Shown here piece by piece: positions 48,114-60,519 of a stretch of DNA of 64,000 nt (position 1 is the first letter of the stretch; every line of letters begins with the position of its first letter). The notes under the pieces were generated by a model, which worked only from the letters and a program-made list of their open reading frames with translations, had not been told where the DNA came from and made no database searches. This stretch comes from Sitta carolinensis (lineage: Eukaryota; Chordata; Aves; Passeriformes; Sittidae). Both the position numbers and the translations under genes were made by a program. The stretch is taken from positions 6,369,001 through 6,433,000 of the forward strand of contig CM063298.1 of NCBI GenBank assembly GCA_032173965.1, given 5' to 3'.

Positions 48114-49705
48114 CTAAAGGGAGAGGGGACATCAGCCACCTTAGTGTGACTATGGCACCCCACAGATCTGCAGGGCACAGAGTGGGGGCCAACCCCAGCC
48201 AACCCCACCCCCTGTGTTACCCAGTGGGGATCATTGGCTGGGCGACTCATCCCCCAAGCTCTGGCCCCAGGGACTCCCACGCCAGTCCTCCAAGGAAGAT
48301 GTCAAAGACAAGAGAAGATTATTTTGACAAAAATCTCTTGCTCTTTTAAGATGGTGTTTTTCTCTCCCCACAGACAGCAGTAGACAGCAGTTGTAATTAT
48401 TACAATTAGTGGCATTACGATGAATGCACTGAGCATTTCCTGATAGGAGCATTTTTTTCTGCCAATGTGTGGGCAGTTTGTGAGCAGATCCCTTTCCCTG
48501 GATAACAGGATTTGCGGGTGACTGTTACACAAGGGCATCAGCAGCCTGCACCCACAGCTTAGAGATTTTCCTTCCAACCAGGGTTTCATGAGGTTCTGCC
48601 TTCTGCAGAGCCCAGCCTGGATCATTACTGACGTGCTAATGGGCTATCACACACTGCTAACATTACTCGAACAGCATCTGGAAAAGTACTGCTTGCTCTT
48701 CCTCTTCGTCATCTTGGGGAGGCTGAGAGCAAGGGTTTGTTTCTCTCTTGGGGAAGCTAATAGATAAAACCAGCATGATGGACTAAACAACCATCTACTT
48801 TCTTGTCAGGGTTTGAGTCCCAGTTTGATGAGGAGGGAAATCCCCACAATGACCTAACTGACAATGTGCAGCTATTTTTCTGGATTTAGACCAACTGTGT
48901 AGCAAGACAAGGACTCATCTCACTTAGCTACATCAGAGTGAGGCAGCTAATGATCTTTTAGAATCAAGAGAGAAATAGGTGCATCAAGTCTGCAATGCAT
49001 CTAATTAATTTTGGATGTCTACCTTCAGAGGAGATGAATCACCCCCTTAAAGCACCTATTTTTCTCCCTTGACGATAAAGGGAGTCTAGACAACGAGCTC
49101 AGCCAATCAATGTAAACAATTCTGCTTGCATAGATGAAGCCCATCATGGGCAACCCATAGAAACTCTTTGTTGGCTCCTTTGTGGATGGTCTCAGATGAT
49201 GCTGTGAAGTGTGGGGGCTGTGGACAGTAATATCCTCCCTCCTTTCTTAAAATAATATCTGAAGTTTGGGACTGTTTTCCTGAAGCATCCCACTGCACCA
49301 AGGACCCAGGCAGATGTATTCTTCAATGTGGGGGAATTTTTGGGCAGTCTCTTCCCTTTCTGGCACTCAAAAACTGGCCAGGTGAAATTTGCCTACTTTG
49401 AAACTTCAATTCAAGGTGGCAAGCAAGACAGAGAAGCTTGGAGCACAAGGACAGAAGTAGTAGAAGAAGCAGCAACAATAGAAATGTATCTACCACCCCT
49501 TAAGCATATCTTTCTTTTCTTCCTCATGTCTGCAGCAAAATGCAGCTGCAGCACGATTCCGTAGGGAAGCTGCATGTCTCCCAGCAGGCTGGTTGCTACT
49601 TCAGCTTTTATATTCACTGCATCCTCTGCCCTGTTCCTCTGGGTGACTCCACTCTGCTCTCTCCAAATGCCAGGAGGATCCCCCCCATTCCCCTAAGGCA
49701 CTCAC
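48114..49705 (-). other. CACNA1G intron (1.6 kb)
   Basis: It lies within IS6 coding sequence at phase 0. No recognised element. Confidence 0.85.
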
Positions 49706-49798
49706 AATGATCAGGAGGATGAAATAGATGAAGTTGTAAAAGGAGTGTGCATCCATGACAAAGTACATGATGTCCACCCAGCCTTCCAGTGTGATGAC
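49706..49798 (-). CDS. CACNA1G: CACNA1G exon: domain I pore loop and start of IS6
   Basis: This 93-nt exon (31 codons, phase 0 at both ends) encodes [19 protein letters not shown], then [12 protein letters not shown]. The glutamate of TLEGW is the domain I member of the selectivity-filter ring. In the Cav3 family that ring is E-E-D-D; the two aspartates lie in domains III and IV, outside this window. The second half is the start of IS6, which lines the inner pore. The acceptor is caccag and the donor is GTGAGT. Confidence 0.95.
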
Positions 49799-50288
49799 CT
49801 GGTGGAGAGAGGAAGGGAAAACAAATTCATCAAGGCTCAGTTACAACAAAGTGCACAAGCAATGTTTCTTCTGGCTGGGTCATATCTGACGCCCCATAGT
49901 AAGCAGGTCTTGGTGAAGTATAAGATGCTGAGGAGCCAGTGCCAACAGTCACATTTCCAGCTGCCCAGGCTGAATCTAGCCCCTTTCCAGCTGGACTTAA
50001 TGGCCACTAGTGCATTTCACAGAGAGAAGAGCAGTCTCTAGGCTCTGCCCCACATCAGCATCATCAGACTGCACACCCACAGGGTTTTGTCCATGCATGT
50101 GAGGTGGAGATGTTCTCAAAACGGGCATCATATTGAATCCCTAACACTTTGAGCACCTGTGCACTACTATGTAAGCACTCACTAGTGCAAAACAGCCTCC
50201 AGGAGTGCAAATACACAGCCCCTGGGAACATGCTGGGGGCAGGACCTGCTGTTTGTCCACCTTGTGACAGTTGGCAGACAGGGCTCAC
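49799..50288 (-). other. CACNA1G intron (0.49 kb)
   Basis: Phase 0, between the turret and pore-loop exons of domain I. No recognised element. Confidence 0.85.
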
Positions 50289-50580
50289 CTGAAATATCGC
50301 AATCCAGGCGTAGCCAATGTTATCGAAGTTGATGGCTCCCTTGAAAGGGTTGTGCTCACCAGCAGAGCAGTTGGTGTAGTACTGGTTCCAGTTCACACAA
50401 GATGTGTTGGTGGTGTCATTGTAGGAATAATAATCAAGGGTGCATTCCAGACCCTCTTCCCTCCGTGTTGGGATACTCCGACAGTAGCGCATCCCATTCT
50501 CCCGGGGCTGGGAGCAGATGAAGGGATTTTCATCTTCGTTCTCTGTCTGGTAGTACCGCTCCAAATCCACTGTGTAGGGG
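50289..50580 (-). CDS. CACNA1G: CACNA1G exon: domain I extracellular turret
   Basis: This 292-nt exon encodes the long S5-pore loop of domain [27 protein letters not shown], then [35 protein letters not shown] (split here: [12 protein letters not shown], then [16 protein letters not shown], then AWIAIFQ). Several cysteines probably form disulfides. NDT, NTS and NCS are sequons that could be N-glycosylated on the extracellular face. It ends in phase 0 at CAG with donor GTGAGC. The segment around residues [16 protein letters not shown] is the least conserved against my memory of the mammalian protein, as is usual for this loop. Confidence 0.94.
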
Positions 50581-52372
50581 CTGAAAGAGTCCAGACAGGA
50601 CTGGGGTTTGCAAACTGATTGCAGGCAATCTGGCAAAGGAGACAGCTGTAACAGTACAGTCTGATATCTGATTTTCTGGATCTTAAAGCTATTTTTTAAA
50701 GAAGGAATCCTCTTGGACTTACTGCAGCCCCACAGGGTGAGTTGATGTCCTTAACTAGGTTTTGAGAAACTGAGGCAGTGCATTTGGCCCCTTGGAAATC
50801 CCTCTCAAAGCATTACTAAAAGTTTCTCACTCTGGAAGCACTCTGGCTTTGACATTAGGAGACTAAGAGAAGGATTCAGCATGACAGGGCTTCTCTGAAA
50901 TGCCTTTGCTGCAGTAAGATGGAAATCAGTCAGTTTAAGCTCCTGTATGTCAAGTCCTTCTGGAGATGCTGAGAATCGTTTAGGGAGATTCTGTGTACAA
51001 GGACCTCCCAAGATTCCTAAAAATCAGAGATAGGGACTTCATCTGCATTTCACTGTGTCACTTCAGCCCACAGATAAGATCTAAATTCCCTCTGAGGGTG
51101 GCCTTACCACAGCAAACCAGGCAAAAAAACTCTTCAGGGAGATGAAACAACCCATGGCCAGTCAGAAACTGGCTCCTTGCTCTGCACACACAATCTCCTT
51201 AATGCTGCTAGGACTCCCACTAAAGCCTGCAAAGATATTTTTAAACCTAGTTCAGCCCGGTTAATTCCTGCAGAATTGCCTGTAATACCCTTCAAAGCCT
51301 TTCTAAACCTCTGGAATTCTGGCTTAATTAAACAGCACCCAAACCTGTGGCTCTATTGGATTTACTCAGTGGAGGAGCTGTCCCCCTGCTCTGCTGACAT
51401 TTACTTAATAGGGACGTGTCCTGGTAATGACATTTCCAGCCACCCTTTGAGGGCATGACCTGCAAGAGGGGTGGGAGTTGATTAGGAGGTGGGTGGGAGA
51501 GGTTGGAAGGTGCCTCATGCTAGCCTGGCCACAGCAGCAGCAGCAGCAGCAACGTGGTCCTGCTGTGTACGGAAAAGAGGCTTTGGGCTAGTATGATTCC
51601 TCCATTCAGGTGTGAATCCAGCCAGCTCCACCCTGGGGAGTCAGCAATCCACTGAAAGGTGACCTGCATGGCTGAACTTGGCAAAGCCATCAAGGGTTTG
51701 CAGTCACCTGCCTTTCTCCAAGCATTTGAAGGGATGGAGGTGGTGGAAAAAAGGAGGTAGGTAGAACAGGCATGGAAACTCTGAAAGAGGCTGTCAGCTA
51801 CCAAGTATTTCAACCACTGTCCAAACAGTGATACATCAGGCCAGAAAACTGATCACAACAGTTCTTTTGGCCTTAGAATTTAGGAATCTGTGAATTAACA
51901 CTTTGAGATAGGGACTATCTCTTGCTCTGAGGCTGAAATTTATCTAGCATAAAAAATGCACAGTAATTCCATTAGCTTTCCCTGGGGTTTAGGTGGAACT
52001 ACAAAAGTTGTGGCAATACGCATCACCAGCCACTGTGAGGGATTCAGACCTGGGCATCTCAACACAGAAAAGGTCACACATTAATGATATGTTGACTTTA
52101 GAAAGCCTGAACTCCCATTCTCAGAGGGTTTTTTTGGAGGCTTTTAGCAATCAGTGAGGTTCCTAAGTGCCAGCTGAGAGTTAAGGACAGCCTGCAAATG
52201 CACATTGTCACAGCTCGCTCTGTTCCTGCTGTGTGTGCCCAAGCAGGAGTGATGCTGGCATTTAGGTGCAGGGAGCATTTACAGAAGAGAAGGGCTTTTT
52301 TCCAGAGGAGATCCTGGAGGGACAGCCTCCCTTCAAGCTGGGGAGACACTGGTGCTGCCCACACAGACTCAC
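50581..52372 (-). other. CACNA1G intron (1.8 kb)
   Basis: It splits the isoleucine codon AT|C in the domain I turret. It holds a six-unit CAG run at about 51532-51550 on the plus strand. Confidence 0.85.
51532..51550. repeat. (CAG)6 microsatellite
   Basis: Six CAG units on the plus strand (CTG on the transcript strand), intronic and non-coding. Confidence 0.9.
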
Positions 52373-52532
52373 ATGCTGAAGTTCTCAGGGAAGAAGCAGC
52401 GGTTCCTGAGCAAACCTGCCCACAGCTGGACTCCCACAATGCCAAAGATGAAGAAGACAAAGAAGCAGAGGAGGAGGACGTTCCCCAGCATGGGCAGCGT
52501 GTCCAAAAGCAGAGTCACTAGGATGCGCATAC
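52373..52532 (-). CDS. CACNA1G: CACNA1G exon: IS4-S5 linker and IS5
   Basis: This 160-nt exon starts GT ATG CGC and encodes [17 protein letters not shown], the linker that couples the voltage sensor to the gate. The hydrophobic S5 helix of domain I follows ([19 protein letters not shown]), then [13 protein letters not shown] at the start of the extracellular turret. The acceptor is cctcag and the donor is GTGAGT. Two bases of a split codon (AT) are completed by C in the next exon. Length and phase agree exactly with 52 whole codons plus two split codons. Confidence 0.94.
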
Positions 52533-54496
52533 CTGAGGCAAAGGGGAAAAGTTCATATTGAATTTTCTTGTTCCAGCTATGTCTTCTTGACCTTTTCCTT
52601 TGCACTGATACTTTTCCACCTATATTTCCTTCTATTCTTTTCCTTCTATCCTCATAACCTACATGTGGCTTGTGAAGAGTCACAGCTTCCCATCCCCTTT
52701 GGCTTACCCTCAAAGCCTCTGGAACATCCCCTTTCATTTGTGCCTTGCTCCTGAACACCAGACCTACCTTTCCTGCTCAAGTCCTCCAAAGTTTTCTAGC
52801 AATTATGTTTCCTTTCTTCACTCAGATTAAATTCTGATGTTCTCCTTTGCTCAATCGTATTTCTTTCTCCACTCAGTATATTTCAAAACTCTATTCCCTC
52901 CCTCTTTCCCCTCATCTACCCTAAATGCCCTCTCTTCCTTAAAATACAGGACTCTGACAGTTAATTCTCACAAGTTCAGGAACAGCCAGTTCTGTAACAA
53001 AGACAAATTGATGGTGACTTCAACTTGACATTTACACACAAAAAATAGATTTCATCTGACATCTGTGTAGTATTTTGCTCATCTCTCACTCTCCTTCTTT
53101 CCCCATGTTTTGCACTCTCTTACTTGCTTATATTGGCTTTTATCTAAAGAAAGCTTTAGTGTTGCATCTTTTACTTTGATACTTCAGGAAGATTTTTTTC
53201 TCTTATCCTGATGCTGTCACCTCCTCTCAGGGTTTTTCTTCTACTCCTTTACTGGGGAAAAACCACCTTGCATCAACTCCTAATTAACTAAAATTACTTT
53301 CTGTAATTATTGCATTGATCATCGTACAAAGCTCATTTTTTATTTTTCCCACCTTGCATTTCTATCCCACTGTAACTACATTGCAGACATGACAAGATAA
53401 ATTACCCAGGATTTCAAAACACATTAAATGAATTACATCCCCAGTTAGACAGTGGATAAATTCAGCTATCCACCAGTTCAGCGGACAGGATTAAAAAAAA
53501 AAAAAAAAAACAACCAACCATTGCAAACAGGATTCTGAAGCTTCTGTTATGATTGAAACATCAGCAGCAAAGCCAGATTAAGTTCAAGAGTCAGGAGCAG
53601 GAAAATAAATAGATCCCAGGCACTTCCAGCATCAGCAGGGAGAAGCTGATTAGTTCTCATCAAGGCATTGGGCCAGTTCAGATAGGCAAGTGCAGACTTG
53701 GATTTAATTTGGCTAAAACAGTATTGGATATGATGACCAGGATTGTAGGACCAGGAAAAGGATGCTTCTGGTGCACTTGTACTTATACTTAAGTATGATC
53801 CATACAGCACCTATGAGGGTGTCTCAAGTGTCTCTCATGGAGCACTCGGATTTGCCCAGCATGGGGCAGTGGGAGGGTTTGTGATGGCCAGTGCCATTTG
53901 AGGCTGGGCTGCCACAAAGCAGCAGGCAATGCCATCCACTGCTGCTTAAAGCAGAGCTGAGACCCTTGTCCATGACCTGACACACCAGGACTGAACAGCC
54001 ACTGCCCATCCCACCCAGGTCTGATTTGGAGATGCTGGGGATTTAGGCTGTATGGACTAGCTCTGGGGTCCTCAGCACCTCCCAGGGGGCTAACTCCAGG
54101 CACAAGACTTCCTCACCCCAATTTCTCCAGGGAAAGATGGAGTATCCCAGAGAGGGTAGGAGCAGCATGGCTCGGACCCCACTGCCTGTACTGCCTGGCA
54201 AAGGCTGTTGGCTCAGTCAATCCCTATCACCTGCAGCCCTTTAGCAGCCTCCTCAGACCCTCTCCAGATGAGAAAGGAAGATGTCTGAAGACAGTCCTGG
54301 GTAACTTATTGACTCATCTCTGATGCCACACATGTCAAAAGGAACCCAGATAGTGGTGGTAGGACCCAGCACTGCCAGGCTTGGGCAAACATTTGAGCTG
54401 TGATGTAAGATCAAAGCATCTGGGTTTGCCCTCCCATATTTGGGGCACGGATCCAGACAGCTGGCCCAAAAAGGGAGGAATAAGGATCTGACTTAC
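52533..54496 (-). other. CACNA1G intron (2.0 kb)
   Basis: It splits the serine codon A|GT after IS4. It holds an 18-A run (53493-53510) and a long pyrimidine-rich stretch near 52560-52930. Confidence 0.85.
53493..53510. repeat. 18-nt A homopolymer
   Basis: Eighteen consecutive A on the plus strand, intronic. Confidence 0.95.
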
Positions 54497-54594
54497 TGGG
54501 GACCCTGTTAATGGCCCTGAGTGGCCGCAGGACTCGGACGGTGCGGACAGCTGAGAAGCTGACATTCTGCAGGTCCAGGGAATACTCCAGCATC
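54497..54594 (-). CDS. CACNA1G: CACNA1G exon: end of IS3 and voltage sensor IS4
   Basis: This 98-nt exon encodes [13 protein letters not shown] followed by the domain I S4 voltage sensor, with arginines spaced three apart ([17 protein letters not shown]). The acceptor is tttctcag and the donor is GTAAGT. It enters with the last base of a split glycine codon and leaves after the first base of a serine codon, which is completed by GT in the next exon. The sequence is nearly invariant in the Cav3 family. It is the first exon of the gene, in transcript order, found in the window; I found no IS1-IS3 exon between here and 64000. Confidence 0.94.
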
Positions 54595-55559
54595 CTGAGA
54601 AACACACAAAACCATGGAGGAGTGTCATGGATCCAGTGGAGAAATGTTACATTATCAAACATTATAAATCAAACATTGAATGCCAACCACTCACAAAGGG
54701 ACTTGTTACTGCATCTCTCCCATCAGGAAAGTTTGCCAGAGGAATTAATTAAGGCTTGTTTGCATGTCAGGATAAAGTCAATGAAGGGGAATATGGTACA
54801 GCAGCTCACACAGCCACAGATCTCTCTCTCTCTTCTACTTTGGTTACTGTTTTTGCACAGGGCCAGGCAGAAGCTTTTGAAAGTCCCTGCACACTCCAGA
54901 GAGGAAATTTCCAGGCATAGCCCTGTTTTTAATCAACTTTACAGATACTGTAATGAATCCGAGTTTGCCGTGCTGAGCACCACCACAATACTGAAAGGAA
55001 GAATATGCAGGTGCAGACTCCTCTGTGGGCCACAGGAGATGAGCAGCACAGGACACTGAGCTCTGCTCCCTCTGCCCAGCAGAGACCCTTGGCAGGTGGG
55101 ACCGAAACTGGTGACACTTGCAGATAAAAAATGGGGCCAACGTGGACCTAGGAACCTCCCAGAGCTCCCACTGTCTGGCAGGGTTATTTCCCAGCTCAGG
55201 ACATAGAGAAGCAACATTGACAGGACTTAGTCTTAGGATGCACCTGAATGTCTGCAAGTCCCTGGGGTGCTCCAACACCTCTCACTCTTCTCATAGCACC
55301 TTTGCTCAAGCACAACAGAGTCATAAGTCACCACACCTCCAGGACTTTGCCCTCTGGCCATGGGAAGATCCAAGACCTCTGCCCTGAATATTCTTGAAGA
55401 GGCAGAGACAGGCAAAGGTAAGGAAGACAACCCTGAGGCTCCCTGGACAGTCAGGCTCCCACTGCCACAGGCAGCCACAGCATATCAATACCTTTCAAAA
55501 ATTACAAAGTTCCATCTCCAAACAAGCTGGGTGATTCCCTCCCTCCTACTCTGATGGCT

Positions 55560-55810
55560 AGAAGCCTAACTTCTAGCCTGAATTTATTCAGGACAAGCTC
55601 ACATCCATTTGCTCTTATGGCAGCACTGTCTTTAAAGTAGCTTCTCTAGCTGTTATTTGTCCCTGATGTTTACCCACCCATGTATTTATGGAGGACAAAG
55701 CACATCTCCTCTCAGCCTTGATTTTGCGAAGTCAAACAAATCAAGTTCTTCCAGCCCCATCTCACAGACAGGCTCTCTGCCTCTCAGTCATACCCTTCCC
55801 CCACGCTTGC
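55560..55810 (-). mobile_element. Old CR1/L3-like LINE fragment
   Basis: The plus strand has cctgaatttattcaggacaa, atgtatttatggaggacaaa, catctcctctcagccttgat and a following aagtcaaacaaatcaagttc. This is the layout of an old amniote CR1-clade LINE tail (stop-rich, highly diverged). The exact family needs a repeat search. Confidence 0.45.
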
Positions 55811-58800
55811 CCCTGAATTAGTCTGAATTAATCTCACCTGATTAGGCATCAAGTTTCTGGAGGAGGTTTTGGTCGCTCCTTGCACCAAGGCATCAGTGCT
55901 GTACCTTTTCTCCCTGCTAGAAATCCCGCAGGATCCATCAGTGCTGTGTTGGGTTTTGCCATGGCTGCAGCACACTGGAGGCTTCTGTTCTTGCTGTGAT
56001 CTGCCAAACCCACTCTCCTCCCTCCTGGCCTCCAGCAGCTCAGGGGTGCCCCAGGGTGGAGAAGGCTCCCCTTCCAGCCCCCAGATAAACAACCTCATGT
56101 TCAATGCAGTGAGGCTTTACCTGATAGGCTCTAATGAGAATGATGATCAAACCATATCTAACATTAAAATGATCTCAACGTATTCCTCTCTGCTTAGCTG
56201 ACCCCCACAGCAATGGGACAGTCGCAGGAGATGGAGGTTGGGCAAGCACATATGGATACCAGGAATTTGTTCTCGGCCGCTGACCAGAAAGAAAAACAGT
56301 GTGTTCACAAAATCCCACCTGACCTGGGGGAAAGCCAGCCCTTTCCTCAGTGCACAGGACTCCCTGCACTGGGCAAGTTTTGGCTAAGGTGAGGAGAGGG
56401 GCTGTCGTTTCCCTGGCTTTCATTGCTGTCAAGTTTCACTTGCAGTTCAAAAAGATTTCTGTGTGGTTGGCAATATTCAGGTAAAAAGTGCATATCAAAC
56501 ATAAGCTTTTCTTTCATCCATTATTAAAACAGAGGCTGCCAGCAAAATTCAGAGAAGCACGTGGTTACATGCACCAAGACAAATAATTTTCTGATTAATG
56601 ACAGCTCCAGACGCACTTCCAGGGATGTGAGTGCTTGTAAGCTGCAAAGGACGTGCTGTAAAATGCATTTGGATTTAACCTATTAAAGAACAATTATAAT
56701 GCAAAATTTAAAGGAACAAAACGAACAACAACCCAGAGGCTTGAGCAAACTCTTGAACAGCAAGACCAAGAGCAAGAAGGTGGTCTCCTGCCTGTGTTGC
56801 TGGACACTTCTACCAGAACCGGTGTTACAGCACTTCCAAGCTCAGCCCCAGACACAGAGTCCACACCTTGCTGATAACCTACAGCTCAAGTGCCTTGAGA
56901 AAACTTAGTATTATAGAAAAAAATGTCAGTAAAGAGCAGGTCCGGTGAGAACACCACCAGTCCCCAGCTCTAAGGTCACTTCCCAAAGCAAGGGGAAGTA
57001 CAGGAAGAATCAATCCACATCCCTGGCAAGGGAAGATACTCAGAGAGAGCAAATGTCAGGATGTCACCAGCTGGTGAGGTGACAGATACATTTACCAGCA
57101 TATATAGCATTTAAGCATTGGAAATCTGCAGTGTAAAAGGCTCCTGATGAAGCTTTAATTCAAATGCCATCTCTGCTCAGAGGGGAAGGCATGATGCCTG
57201 TCAGCGCCGCTGCCACCAACCTGGCGCCCAGCCAAGTTAAAGGCTCAGAGAGAAACTCAGCATTAAATAGGATGGATTCACAGCTCGTCAGAGTGATCAG
57301 CAACCCTCGATCACTGGAGTTATTCAGAAGGAAAGCGGAAATATTTAGGACTTTCTAAGAATAAAAGTGGAGCATCTGCAAAGCCAGACGTACAATGGGC
57401 TGCTGGTGGGAGGCAGAGAGGGAGCTGATGCAAACCTTTGGCAAATGCTTCCCCAAGCAGGAAAAGTCCCAGAACTCAGCTGACAGGCAACAGGGATGGC
57501 TCAAGATGGATCAGGCAGGTGAAAGTAATTCCTATTCCACCTGGAGGCAGTGAATTGAAGCATACTGGGGTTTCTTTCATGTAAAACCCAATGCACCGGG
57601 AAGGACTGCCCGAGTGCAGTGCCAGGCAGCAACCCTGAGGCAAAGGGCTATCAAAAGTTATGCTCAGGGCATCACAGGAAGGGTTCAAGGGGCTCTGCTT
57701 ATCCAGAGAGCCTCTAACAGAGCACAGAAATTCCACCGAAGTCCCTCCTGCACCTAGCCAGCATTGCTTCTCTGAATCACCCTGCTCTCACCCCTGACTC
57801 TACTCCCATCACAAGGATCACTCCTGTTCAGGAAGTAATAGATGTGAAAACCCAGCAGAGTCACACAGAGAGTTTCTGCTGACGGCACTTTCCAAGGAAA
57901 GCTTAAATTCTCCCCTTTCACAGTTGGGCGCTGGGGATGCTGCACTACCAGAGGATGTGACCAAGGTCACTGAGGAACCAGTGGCAAAGCAGCAGTAGCT
58001 GTAGGCAGGGCCACCCCTGAGAGCTACCCAACCCCTGCACACTCAGAGCCCTGCACTGCTGGGGAGAGATAGGCTGAGATTTCATTCAGCGTTAAAAAGC
58101 TTCCAAAGTGGGCATATAGACACCCTTTATCTACAAAGCACAGCCATCAGTGGGTGATATTAAGCCATCAGTTCCGGAAAAGACAAGGGGAAATTATTTA
58201 GGTGGCGTTGTATCTTCAGAAAGCTGGAATGAAATTTCCCCTGGCTCTCACCAGCTTGGCTGTGCTCTGCTTTCACTCAGCGGCTGTGTTTGGAGCCTTG
58301 TGAGTCTCACCGCATTCGTGGGTGTTGCTTAATTTTAAAAATACTCATTTCAATCAAGCTGAACAGAAGAAAAAGAATAGCACACAGAGAGCATGAACCC
58401 TGCAGCCTGCTGGATCTGGCTGCATCATGTGTCCCAGCCAGGACACTTGACTAATGAGGCCTTTGAAGCAGCAGCAAGTTCAGCTGAAGAACTGAAAAAA
58501 AATTAAAGAATTACCTTTTTAAAAGTCCTAAAACTTTAAAAAACCTCCAGGCTTTTCACAGGTGGATTTGAGTCAGGTCAGCTGTGAGGGAGACTGCTGA
58601 GGGCTTTCTTTTACCCAGCAGGTTTCTGTGAGTCAGTGATGCAGCTTGTTCGGGATGCTCTGCTCTGAGGGCTGTGGGAAGGCAGCACGAAGCATCCACA
58701 GCCATGGGTTTCATCTGTGCTCAGGTCTTGGCTGCCCTTTGTCCACACAAAAGCAACTTGAAACATTAAATTGCACAACTCAGCCCCAGATATTGAAGTC

Positions 58801-60208
58801 CTGGAGGTTCAGGATGACGAGTATTGGCTTGATGTTGTTCTTGCATTTCTGCTCAGAGCACAGAGCACCTAATTTGGGATTAGTCAGGACACAGAGGGGC
58901 TGCAGAGGAGGCTCCCAGTTTCCAGAACACTCATATCCATCCTGGAAAGCCCAGGAGAGGGCCAGGCTCCTGGGAGCGGGTTTGGTGCAGCTTTCCCTGT
59001 GGCCCAGAGGGGCTGGGGCTGTGGGAGTGGCTGCACATTGGGTAATTGTGTGTGCAAATCAGCCTCTTACATGGGTAATTACACCCCAGTGCTCACTAAG
59101 GGTGCCCAGGCAGCACAGAGGGCACTGCTGCCATGTCCTCACGTGCTGCTCTTTGGGTCAGATGGCTCAACAGAGGCAGAGGGGATGAAAAAGCAACTTT
59201 CGTCCTGTCTCCCTGTTAGTTTTGTTTTTAAGGGATGAAGAGACTAATATATGGGGTAAGAAAAGCCTTTGCAGTGTGAGGCTGCAGCAGGGGCTCCTGT
59301 AGGCAGGCCCACACCACCTCTTACTTCCCTGTGTCTGAACCAGGGAGCTGAAATAGCCCCTTGATCAGCCTTGTACAGCTCAAATGCCCTTCAGAGGAGC
59401 CCTGCCTGTGGAGCAATCTGGCACTGTGGGGTGAAGGCTCCATGCTGGAAGTTTCACCAAGAGTACCCAGCAGGAATCTTGCTCTGGCTCCTGTAGCCAT
59501 GGGATCACAGCTCCCTGCAGAGACCTATCTGGCACCATAGCCCTCCTTCCAATTTCTGAGCTAAAGACCTTTTCGGGCCCCATCCAGATTTAGACGGAGC
59601 AGAGATGAAGTGGGGGCTGTGGCACCCCTTTCTCTCCTGTCATCTATGAACACATCAGGGCTTCCTGCAGCCTATTTCATCCCTGAAATCCAGCGCTCAA
59701 AACCAGGAGGGGGGAAAAACATCCTTAAGGTTGTTTGTGAAGGCTTCAGTGGAGCTCTCTGTTTAATACAGCCCTCAACAGAAAGAGAAAAAATCATAAC
59801 GAACATTAGAAATGTTCAGGAAGCAAAGAGAGAAAGAAGTGGTGTCTGTTCCTGAATTAAGCAGCCTACCAACCACCTCCAGCCCCAGCTTCTCTTCAGT
59901 CCTAAGTAGAATATTCCAGAAGGGTTTAACTTTCCTACAAAGTCTTTAAAGAAGCTTGTTACCATTACAATGAGCATAGCACAATCAAGGTTCTTCAGTC
60001 TTGGTCAAACAACTGACTGAGTGTGTAGTAACCACAGACCTACACAGCTGAAACAGCGGATGAACACAGCCCTGCTCGGTGGGGAGCAGAACGTGGGTAC
60101 CGGAAGGCAGAGAGGATCCCCATGAACTCTGACAGCTCCAAATTATCTATTGGTGTAAAGCTCTCTCACAGGAAAATGAACCATTGGGATTTTTGTTATT
60201 TTGGGGTT

Positions 60209-60320
60209 AGAATCATAGAATAGAATCATAAAATCTCCTGAGCTGGAAAGGAACCACAAAGATCAAAGCCTAGCTCCTGGCCCTGCACAGGATAACTCCA
60301 AAATCACATCATGGGGTTTT
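60209..60320 (-). mobile_element. CR1 LINE 3' fragment
   Basis: The plus strand begins with a doubled agaatcatagaatagaatca tail and continues aaatctcctgagctggaaag and tcctggccctgcacaggata, a CR1 subfamily distinct from the two near the left end. Minus-strand orientation. Confidence 0.65.
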
Positions 60321-60460
60321 TTTGAGGATGGCTTAAAGCCCATTTCAATTTACATGGATGCAGATGTCATGGAAGTCCCTATTTGAACAAAGCCAGAACA
60401 AGCTGTGTTCCTGCAAGCTGCTGGGATTGCAGCAAAGTGTGGGGCTAGGGCTGGCTCCAG

Positions 60461-60519
60461 CTGAGATCTCTCCTTCTGGGAGATCTCAGTCTGTGGCTAC
60501 CCTCTTCCCACAGACTGAG
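60461..60519. repeat. Two overlapping inverted repeats sharing a central arm
   Basis: CTGAGATCTC (60461-60470) pairs with GAGATCTCAG (60480-60489). CTCAGTCTGTGG (60485-60496) pairs with CCACAGACTGAG (60508-60519). The arms share CTCAG, so the two hairpins exclude each other. Confidence 0.85.

Noticed and set aside
54511..55059. 182-codon plus-strand open frame
   Set aside because: It begins antisense to the IS4 exon and runs into intron, so it is a shadow frame.
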